DNA of 9,196 bases from a bacterium (GTDB lineage Bacteria; Patescibacteriota; Minisyncoccia; Moranbacterales; UBA2206): positions 1 to 9,196 of the forward strand of contig JAJYBE010000035.1 of the NCBI GenBank assembly GCA_021779205.1. The letters are read 5' to 3'. Below, piece after piece: positions 1 to 4,196 of this stretch. Every line of letters starts with the position of its first letter. The stretch's first letter is position 1. Both the position numbers and the translations under genes were made by a program. The notes beneath the pieces were generated by a model that was not told the DNA's origin, ran no database searches, and was given only the letters and a program-made list of their open reading frames with translations.

Positions 1-549
1 TTTTATTGTTTTTTTGGAGTGGTAATATCTTATTTCTCCTAATTCACCTTCAGTTTTTATCTTAGTTGGAGTTTTCAGAGCTTTTTTTCTGGCATTGTCA
101 AAATTATCAGAAACAGTCAGATCAATTCCAATGCGAAATTTTTCTCCATTTGTTCCCGTGCCCCTCAGAAGAAAGTCAATCGAATTTATTCGATCGTCAT
201 ATTCTCCGGTTTTGTCAATTTCAAATCGGGAACGATCAAGACCGAGTAGCTGTTTACCAAACTTTTCAAATATCCACTCAAACAGATCTCCTCTTTGCGT
301 GTGATCTTTCAGGGCTTTTTTTCTTGCACTTTCAAGTTTTATAATATCCAACTTAATATTTTCTTCAGAACGAATTTCTTTTTCCGGATCAATAAAACTT
401 TCCAAGTCATCTTGAGGATCAGGCGTTTTTTTATTATCCGCTTTGATTTTGCAAAAATAATCAAACAATTTTTGACCATCCGGTTTTAGCGGATGTTCTT
501 TTGCCAAGACTCCTTCTAGAAAATTATTTTCAATATTATTTAGTGTCAT
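1..549 (-). CDS. Unknown protein, 5' part (183 residues, runs off the window edge)
   Basis: The minus strand is open from ATG at 549-547 to the window edge, giving 183 codons without a stop. I do not recognise a named family. The N-terminal part (about 1-110) is charged and probably helical, with an ARKKALK segment at 75-81 that recurs at 153-159. Residues 117-146 hold an alternating pattern: D118-D119, then SIDF around D125, then IGIDLT with D143 and T145, followed by K155-K156. Spaced acidic residues on beta strands followed by lysines resemble the core of PD-(D/E)XK nuclease-like folds, but the usual ExK is DLT here, so this is only a suggestion. Codon use is AT-rich like the core genome. 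No SD precedes the start, and a TATAAT box lies about 35 bases upstream. It is probably a separate transcription unit from the island genes. The reading frame is certain; the function is unknown. Confidence 0.8.
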   Translation of the reverse strand, partial: MTLNNIENNFLEGVLAKEHPLKPDGQKLFDYFCKIKADNKKTPDPQDDLESFIDPEKEIRSEENIKLDIIKLESARKKALKDHTQRGDLFEWIFEKFGKQLLGLDRSRFEIDKTGEYDDRINSIDFLLRGTGTNGEKFRIGIDLTVSDNFDNARKKALKTPTKIKTEGELGEIRYYHSKKTIK

Positions 550-584
550 TTTATGTGTGATATTTTTTTAATTGTTACATTTTA

Positions 585-590
585 ATTATA
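585..590 (-). promoter_or_regulatory. -10 box (TATAAT) for the gene at 1-549
   Basis: On the minus strand a perfect TATAAT lies 35 bases before the start codon, placing the transcription start near 578. The hexamer 17 bases further upstream is TTTTAT, a weak -35 match, so the promoter rests mainly on the -10 box. Confidence 0.45.
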
Positions 591-709
591 ACCTATTTTG
601 ACGAAAAATAAAATTTTCTCTAAAAATAAATTCGTTTCAAAAACCAATCCATTTTTAGGGTCGCGAAGTTATTTAAATGAATCTGGCTATTCTTGACCCC
701 ATACCGCAA

Positions 710-1012
710 CTAAACGTTGCCACATTTTCGGCAGGTGTCGCAGTTATTGAAACACGACCCACCTGGGTCGTGGGAAATATCTTCTTCTTCAAATTCCGTG
801 GCCACCCTTTTAAGGTAGCCTTTTAAGGTTTTTTTGAAAAATCTTTTCTGACCGAGCGAAAAATGCTCGGGAGAAATTACTGTTATGGATGACGAGCAGT
901 CATCCAAAAAATATTCGATGTCAAAAAAATAAAAGATAACCCCGAATATTTTTTTTGTTGATTTATTGATGTGATTCAAATCGCCCCTGACAGTAATAAT
1001 TTCTTTAAACAT
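710..1012 (-). CDS. Small hypothetical protein with C-terminal cysteine cluster
   Basis: This is a 100-residue protein of unknown function. The start is fixed by a GGAGGG SD about 5 bases before the ATG at 1012. The N-terminal half is basic then hydrophobic and aromatic (GVIFYFFDIEYF, about 24-35), more like a buried beta strand than a membrane helix. The last 14 residues hold four cysteines, C87-x3-C91-x2-C94-x2-C97, ending in CRKCGNV. This is a plausible single zinc site or metal knuckle on a flexible tail, next to an acidic run (EFEEED, about 73-78). It is the last of four small minus-strand genes of the island. A 5-bp hairpin (GCAAC/GTTGC, 706-720) overlaps the stop codon. No terminator with a T-run follows. 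The strong SD and sensible composition make it a credible gene, but no homology-based function can be given. Confidence 0.65.
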   Translation of the reverse strand: MFKEIITVRGDLNHINKSTKKIFGVIFYFFDIEYFLDDCSSSITVISPEHFSLGQKRFFKKTLKGYLKRVATEFEEEDISHDPGGSCFNNCDTCRKCGNV

Positions 1013-1053
1013 GATACCCTCCTTTTTTTAAAAGAACAAAAATTTGAATCCGT

Positions 1054-1196
1054 GTGTCCGCCTGGATTCGATCAGCGGATGGGAACCGCCCCCGTCTTAG
1101 AATCTCTTCCCGAGACCCGTTCCAAAACTTTGGAACCCGAGGCGGAATTAGCCCTCGGTCAATTACGGCCTCTTTTAACGTCATTGGTTGGACGGT
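1054..1196 (+). repeat. Structured repeat, copy 1 (candidate ncRNA or recombination site)
   Basis: Bases 1097-1196 match 2785-2884 at 99 of 100 positions. The left part (from GTGTCCGC at 1054) also matches, with a 6-base length difference. Predicted pairings on the plus strand: a terminal stem of GTCCGCCTGG (1056-1065) with TTGGTTGGAC (1184-1193), with one mismatch and several G-U pairs; a 6-bp, 7-base-loop hairpin at 1078-1083/1091-1096; GTTCCAAA/TTTGGAAC (1119-1126/1129-1136); and CCGAGG/CCTCGG (1137-1142/1153-1158). The hairpin at 1078-1096 differs completely from copy 2 in its outer pairs yet stays paired. The element ends 8 bases beyond the stop of the minus-strand gene at 1205-1501. I do not recognise the RNA family. 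Confidence 0.8.
1078..1096 (+). other. Variable, covarying hairpin of repeat copy 1
   Basis: Stem GATGGG/CCCGTC with loop AACCGCC. At the exactly corresponding place copy 2 has AGCAGG/CCTGCT with loop AGCTACC. Three base pairs change on both sides (G-C to A-T, A-T to G-C, G-C to A-T) and one changes from T-G to C-G. The inner two pairs are constant. Confidence 0.75.
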
Positions 1197-1204
1197 AAAA
1201 CGGA

Positions 1205-1501
1205 TTATTCGAAAATGCTTTTGACCAGACTGATCAAATTTCGATCAATCAAGTCTTGAATGCATCCGTCGCATATCGGATAATATGCGCCGGAGAAAAG
1301 GTTGTTAACATCCTGTTCAATGGGTTCATAAAACATATGAATGTCTCCATCGAACTCGGAACCAAAATATGAAATCACTCCGGAAGCGTAAAGGCTCGAA
1401 GCGATTTCAAAACCTTGGTTTTTCTGGATGTCTGCCGGGTAAGATTTTTCACAGACCCAGCACCTCGTTGTTGACACTTGTTTGGTTTTATTCTTTTTCA
1501 T
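1205..1501 (-). CDS. Small hypothetical protein with two CxxC pairs (putative zinc ribbon)
   Basis: This is a 98-residue protein whose ATG at 1501 is preceded by AAAGGAG at a spacing of about 9. Two CxxC pairs, C14-W-V-C17 and C77-D-G-C80, are 60 residues apart. Together they could form one four-cysteine zinc site. Between them is a soluble stretch with the motif YFGSEFDGD (about 45-53), which I associate with small hypothetical proteins of Candidate Phyla Radiation genomes, from memory only. No catalytic motif, signal peptide or membrane segment is visible. Repeat copy 1 begins 8 bases past the stop codon, and the SD of the next gene (710-1012) lies just beyond that repeat, so the two genes probably share a transcript. 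A role in nucleic acid or protein binding would be a guess from the zinc-ribbon look alone. Confidence 0.7.
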   Translation of the reverse strand: MKKNKTKQVSTTRCWVCEKSYPADIQKNQGFEIASSLYASGVISYFGSEFDGDIHMFYEPIEQDVNNLFSGAYYPICDGCIQDLIDRNLISLVKSIFE

Positions 1502-1551
1502 TTTTTATTTCTCCTTTGTGAAATTTCCAAAACTGAAAATCTCGCAAAGGG

Positions 1552-1561
1552 TCGCGAAGTT
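1552..1561 (+). repeat. Dispersed motif TCGCGAAGTT
   Basis: The same 10-mer occurs at 661-670, here and at 3441-3450. GCGAAGTTTTT variants lie at about 2508 and, inverted, at 3409-3418. All copies are inside or at the edges of the accessory island, outside its genes. Confidence 0.5.
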
Positions 1562-1589
1562 TTTAAAAATAACATTCTTACGCCCCCCC

Positions 1590-1780
1590 CATTGCTTTCA
1601 GTTTGGCTTGAAATGAAAGCGTGGCTGTCCCTTGATCCGATTGGCGGATGGTCAAAGTAATCTCGAGTTATCTCACTTCTCGAGAAACCTTCCGGTTGAT
1701 TTATAGCCCGCGGCTGTATGAGGCTGCAAAACCTCTGCCGAATCCGCGGTTTGGAGGTTGATACGAGTATTCCTACTCGA
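1590..1780. repeat. Cluster of inverted repeats 3' of the gene at 1773-2300
   Basis: This interval holds GCTTTCA/TGAAAGC, two CTCGAG palindromes arranged as TCTCGAG/CTCGAGA, two CCGCGG palindromes enclosing GAGG/CCTC, and CGAGTA-TTCC-TACTCG at 1764-1779, which overlaps the TAG stop codon. A run of eight C (1583-1590) stands just before it. No T-run marks a classical terminator. The placement, just past a minus-strand stop codon, parallels that of the two long repeat copies, although the sequence differs. Confidence 0.5.
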
Positions 1781-2300
1781 TCTTAGCCATCTCAAGACCC
1801 ATGCCAAGGGCCTCTTCGATAGCTACCTGCCGACCGTGCAAGCCAGGTGTAGCCTGAACTTGTGATGGCCGAACAGGATCGCCCGGATGAAAAGTATAAA
1901 TAACCTCTTCACCCTGTTCTGGTCCCAAAATGATGACAGTGAAGTCAACTTTTGGTCCGCGAACACCCTGAACAATTGCTGACACCTTACCGGTGTTTTT
2001 GCGATCATCCAGAGAGACGACAGTTCCAATTGGCAGCGACCGAAGATCAACGATTCCCAATCTGCCTGGCATCAGGGCTTTGAAAGCCTGACAACCCGAC
2101 ATGACCGCTTCATGAGAATATTCTTCCCATTTGGCGCCCAGAAGCATCTGCTCCAACTGTTTCTCATCGATACTCTCGTAGATCGACCCTGCAGCACATC
2201 CGGAAAGCTCTGCCCGTTGGGACAAAGTTTTCTCGAAATAGCCTGGAATCAACTTGCGAGTTCGTTCGACTGCCAAAGCAATTTGGTGCGAAATGTTCAT
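1773..2300 (-). CDS. Hypothetical protein, 175 residues, GC-rich accessory gene
   Basis: The start is placed at ATG 2300 because AGGAG stands 7 bases upstream. An in-frame TTG at 2366 would add 22 residues but has no such support. The N-terminal half (1-80) is probably helical, with three cysteine or aromatic patches and no complete metal motif. From about 80 on it looks like a small beta domain: LGIVDLRSLPIGTVVSL, then KVDFTVIILGPEQGEEVIYTFHPGDPV (about 117-143), ending in a helix rich in Gly and Glu. The last block resembles C-termini of small unknown proteins I associate with CPR accessory genes; I cannot name the family. No signal peptide or membrane helix is seen. Base composition (53% GC in a sampled line) is far above the core genes, suggesting recent acquisition or a different history. 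A hairpin covers its stop codon. Confidence 0.7.
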   Translation of the reverse strand: MNISHQIALAVERTRKLIPGYFEKTLSQRAELSGCAAGSIYESIDEKQLEQMLLGAKWEEYSHEAVMSGCQAFKALMPGRLGIVDLRSLPIGTVVSLDDRKNTGKVSAIVQGVRGPKVDFTVIILGPEQGEEVIYTFHPGDPVRPSQVQATPGLHGRQVAIEEALGMGLEMAKIE

Positions 2301-2747
2301 GACACTTCTCCTGGGGTTTGTCGTGCCCCTAATCACCTTATTCTTTCCATTTCTCGCTCCTGCCAAAGAACGGTTATAGGAAATATTCGGCGATATTGCT
2401 CACGTTCGCGCTTCATGGTGGTGCGCAAAAACCACAAATTTGTTAAAAGAGACAAATGTCCCTCTTCTTGATTTTTCCAGAGCTAATCTGAAAAACCAAG
2501 AAAAGGAGCGAAGTTTTTATTTATCCTGGAATTGTTTTAACCGATTTTATCGGTGGCAGTGTCTCAATCCTGCTCAATGCCAGTCGTTGTGAGCGCGCGC
2601 TCATCTGACGTTTTTTATGTGAATTCTCGCTGACGCGCCAGAGAGAATTCGTGGACGGTTATTGGATATCGCAAGATATGACGGAAAGGACTCCTTGAAT
2701 TACTTCCCTTCACTTTCCGTTTTTCTCGCTACTGGAAATATATGCCG
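2301..2747. other. Non-coding interval with several palindromes
   Basis: No convincing gene is seen between the gene at 1773-2300 and repeat copy 2. The interval carries the SD of the downstream minus-strand gene, a GCGAAGTTTTT motif at about 2508, and the hairpins ACCGAT-TTT-ATCGGT (2540-2554), TGAGCGCGCGCTCA (2590-2603, a perfect 14-base palindrome) and GAATTCTC/GAGAATTC (2621-2628/2643-2650). I see no clear promoter for either strand. Confidence 0.5.
2583..2616 (+). terminator. Possible plus-strand terminator around a GC palindrome
   Basis: The palindrome TGAGCGCGCGCTCA is extended by CGT/ACG across small internal loops and is followed by TTTTTT at 2611-2616. The T-run sits several bases from the strongest stem, so this is a weak call. 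No plus-strand gene ends here. Confidence 0.3.
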
Positions 2748-2884
2748 GTGTCCGCTTGGCGAGCGAGCAGGAGCTACCCCTGCTTTAGAATCTCTTCCCG
2801 AGACCCGTTCCAAAACTTTGGAACCCGAGGCGGAATTAGCCTTCGGTCAATTACGGCCTCTTTTAACGTCATTGGTTGGACGGT
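2748..2884 (+). repeat. Structured repeat, copy 2
   Basis: This is the second copy of the element at 1054-1196. The conserved 100 bases (2785-2884) differ from copy 1 at one position, 2842 (T for C). That change turns a G-C pair into a G-U pair in the CCGAGG/CTTCGG stem, which is tolerated only in a plus-strand RNA. The variable hairpin AGCAGG-AGCTACC-CCTGCT (2766-2784) abuts the conserved block directly, as in copy 1. The copy is followed on the plus strand by TTTTTT (2884-2889), unlike copy 1. It ends 38 bases past the stop of the minus-strand gene at 2923-3255. Confidence 0.8.
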
Positions 2885-2922
2885 TTTTTAGGGAGCTTGT
2901 CTGCTCCTGGATCGGCAAGGAA

Positions 2923-3255
2923 TTACAGTGGCTCAAAAACCACCTTAATCTCCTTAATCCGAAACCACCCGGCGTGGGCAAATGCTACCTTCGTATTGTC
3001 CGCCGGGTCGACAATACGGTCGTTCTTGCAGAAAATCACGGGTCTCTCTCCGGCCAAGCGCAAGAATTCCTGCTGGAGAGGCAGCGGTGCAACAATCGCG
3101 ACGACATCAGCTGCCTGGATGTCTTCGATGATCTCCTTGGCCGCGGAGATCGTGCGGTTTATTTGTTTCACGGCAACCGGCCCAAAAATCCGGACCAGGT
3201 CAGACAACTGCTCGGCCGACAACGGGTGTCGGGAAAACCAAAGAATGTTTTTCAT
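2923..3255 (-). CDS. Small hypothetical protein, alpha/beta (Rossmann-like) appearance
   Basis: This is a 110-residue protein started by ATG at 3255 with GGAGGG 5 bases upstream. The pattern is an opening strand (MKNILWFSRH), a helix beginning PLSAEQLSDL, a strand (PVAVKQI), a helix (SAAKEIIEDIQ), then DVVAIVAPLPL (50-60), helix QQEFLRLAG, strand RPVIFC (71-76) and a C-terminal strand pair. Alternating short strands and helices with a hydrophobic strand ending in APLP suggest a compact flavodoxin- or Rossmann-like fold, but there is no glycine-rich nucleotide loop and no clear active site. I associate similar short proteins with CPR genomes from memory and cannot name a function. It is GC-rich and contains a 9-bp inverted repeat (2992-3018) within its coding sequence. 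It is the first gene downstream of the minus-strand promoter at 3698-3726. Confidence 0.7.
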   Translation of the reverse strand: MKNILWFSRHPLSAEQLSDLVRIFGPVAVKQINRTISAAKEIIEDIQAADVVAIVAPLPLQQEFLRLAGERPVIFCKNDRIVDPADNTKVAFAHAGWFRIKEIKVVFEPL

Positions 3256-3316
3256 GTAAACCCTCCTGCTCTATTTATATCCCGCCGATGCAGGCGTTAG
3301 GTCAAAGGCTTTGTTA

Positions 3317-3341
3317 TATAAGCAGGCCAATCCTGCTTATA
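3317..3341. repeat. Perfect 10-bp inverted repeat
   Basis: TATAAGCAGG and CCTGCTTATA flank the 5-base loop CCAAT. It sits in the leader of the gene at 2923-3255. No T-run follows on either strand, so it is not a simple terminator. Confidence 0.65.
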
Positions 3342-3348
3342 CAATCCC

Positions 3349-3464
3349 AAGTCTTTTCCCACCGCTTCACGAACAATCAAACGGAATTTTCCGTTTTTTG
3401 ACAAAACAAAAACTTCGCGGGTAAAAATTTTGCCCTAGTTTCGCGAAGTTGTGGGAAAAGGCTT
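3349..3464 (+). repeat. Three-stem inverted-repeat element (candidate structured RNA or small mobile element)
   Basis: Outer arms AAGTCTTTTCCCAC (3349-3362) and GTGGGAAAAGGCTT (3451-3464) pair over 14 bp with a single T-G wobble, which is compatible with a plus-strand RNA. Inside lie AAACGGAA/TTCCGTTT (3379-3386/3389-3396) and AACTTCGCG/CGCGAAGTT (3411-3419/3442-3450). The last of these encloses a further GGTAAAA/TTTTGCC stem. The third stem directly abuts the outer arm, so the whole folds as a three-way junction. No ORF is contained. The third stem's right arm carries the island's recurring CGCGAAGTT motif. Confidence 0.65.
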
Positions 3465-3471
3465 GAAAATT

Positions 3472-3506
3472 GCAGTTGGCTATCTTTTTAACCAACTGCT
3501 TTTTTT
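3472..3506 (+). terminator. Plus-strand intrinsic terminator
   Basis: GCAGTTGG (3472-3479) pairs with CCAACTGC (3492-3499), and seven T follow at 3500-3506. No protein gene on the plus strand ends here. It could therefore end a short RNA that includes the three-stem element, or stop read-through. AACTGCT (3494-3500) can instead pair with AGCAGTT (3516-3522). Confidence 0.55.
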
Positions 3507-3522
3507 GCCTTTTTTAGCAGTT

Positions 3523-3891
3523 TACGATAAAAGTTTGTTTTTTATTTCAAAGTGTGCTGGGAAATAATTAAATTACTTGATCCCTTCTGCTTGATTTAAA
3601 AAAATACTTTTAGGGCAACTGCTGAATGATTGATTTTTTAAGGTTCGTTCACGGGCAGGACTGTTACTGTCAGTACTTTTCTGCTTCGTGATTATTAAAG
3701 CTAGCATACTTTAAAAATTTTGTCAAGTATTGTTGGCAAACTAATTATAAAAATAGATAAATTAAGCTAAAATAAGCCATAAAATTAGTATAAAAATGCA
3801 GAGACATTTTAATACTTTTTTATTGTAAGTATATTTTCCTATTAAAAATCCCCAATGTTTTTTGTGCAATTTTGTATTTTGTTGATGGATA
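3523..3891. other. AT-rich intergenic interval
   Basis: No gene is apparent. It holds the minus-strand promoter at 3698-3726, a small inverted repeat TACTG-T-CAGTA (3665-3675) within that promoter's early transcript, and long A/T-rich tracts up to the plus-strand promoter at 3892. Confidence 0.5.
3698..3726 (-). promoter_or_regulatory. Minus-strand promoter facing the accessory island
   Basis: Reading the minus strand: TTGACA (3726-3721), a 17-base spacer ending in TGC, then TAGCTT (3703-3698). The -35 is consensus; the -10 matches three of six positions but has the extended TGn element. The predicted start is near 3691, which leaves a leader of about 430 bases before the gene at 2923-3255 that includes the inverted-repeat elements. 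It could serve all four island genes as an operon. Confidence 0.5.
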
Positions 3892-3920
3892 TTGACAAAA
3901 TATAGATATCGTGCTACAAT
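3892..3920 (+). promoter_or_regulatory. Strong promoter of the tiny-ORF unit
   Basis: TTGACA (3892-3897), a spacer of exactly 17 ending in TGC (extended -10), and TACAAT (3915-3920). The predicted start is at about 3927, which coincides with an ATG. Confidence 0.75.
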
Positions 3921-3961
3921 CATTTGATGTTAAACAACATTATTGTCAAAGGAGGTGGCCA

Positions 3962-3973
3962 ATGGGCGATTGA
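3962..3973 (+). CDS. Three-codon ORF (Met-Gly-Asp) with consensus SD
   Basis: AAAGGAGGT ends a few bases before the ATG (GGAGG to ATG spacing 6), and the stop TGA follows after three sense codons. It is recognisable mainly because the same SD-ATG-GGN-GAT arrangement recurs at 4073. Translation is inferred; it could be a ribosome-binding decoy or a regulatory minimal ORF. Confidence 0.35.
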   Translation: MGD

Positions 3974-4072
3974 ATACCGAAAAGCTCCCGTCTGCACGAG
4001 GGAGCTGAGTAGGTCTAAGCTTATATAGCCATCAGCTAGTGAATAGTTCTTTGGGAAAAAGGAGGTATGATT

Positions 4073-4090
4073 ATGGGAGATGGACCATAA
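4073..4090 (+). CDS. Five-codon ORF (Met-Gly-Asp-Gly-Pro) with consensus SD
   Basis: AAAGGAGGT lies at an ideal distance (GGAGG to ATG spacing 8). The codons read ATG GGA GAT GGA CCA, then TAA. It ends in Gly-Pro before the stop, a context generally slow to terminate. Another ATG follows 3 bases after the stop (4094), so coupled re-initiation into a 25-codon ORF is possible. Only the initiation signal is strong; the peptide's role is unknown. Confidence 0.4.
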   Translation: MGDGP

Positions 4091-4093
4091 AAA

Positions 4094-4171
4094 ATGGGTT
4101 TAATTGGCGAAATTAGATTGGAGTACATGAAATTTCGCCAGAAGAAGGCAGTAAAAATCCCTGTGTCATAG
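4094..4171 (+). CDS. Possible 25-residue basic peptide
   Basis: The ATG is 3 bases after the stop of the five-codon ORF. The product would be mixed hydrophobic and basic (EIRLEYMKFRQKKAVK in its middle). It lacks its own well-placed SD, and its end runs into the terminator stem, so translation by coupling is a possibility only. Confidence 0.25.
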   Translation: MGLIGEIRLEYMKFRQKKAVKIPVS

Positions 4172-4196
4172 TTGGCGCAGGGATTTAATTTTTTTT
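4155..4196 (+). terminator. Bidirectional intrinsic terminator
   Basis: AAATCCCTGTGTC (4155-4167) pairs with GGCGCAGGGATTT (4174-4186) across a 6-base loop: 13 pairs, two of them wobbles. Eight T follow at 4189-4196 on the plus strand. On the minus strand the stem is followed by TTTTT, so it also ends the regulator gene, whose stop codon overlaps the stem. Confidence 0.9.

Noticed and set aside
971..1198. Plus-strand frame through repeat copy 1 that shares a 33-residue stretch with the frame at 2662-3300
   Set aside because: Both frames cross the RNA-like repeat, lack an SD, and the shared stretch simply translates the repeat. The only difference in the conserved block is amino-acid changing (Leu/Phe) but keeps RNA pairing.
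2301..2366. 22-residue N-terminal extension of the gene at 1773-2300 from a TTG start
   Set aside because: The ATG at 2300 has AGGAG at ideal spacing and the extension overlaps that SD region; TTG lacks comparable support.
2333..2416. 27-codon minus-strand ORF upstream of the gene at 1773-2300
   Set aside because: No SD, no promoter and no recognisable pattern; it may simply be leader sequence.
2662..3300. Long plus-strand frame of 212 codons
   Set aside because: It overlaps repeat copy 2 and lies antisense to the well-supported minus-strand gene at 2923-3255, with no SD; GC-rich DNA favours long spurious frames.
661..3464. CRISPR array
   Set aside because: Repeats are few, long, irregularly spaced and separated by genes; no short regular repeat-spacer pattern and no cas genes.
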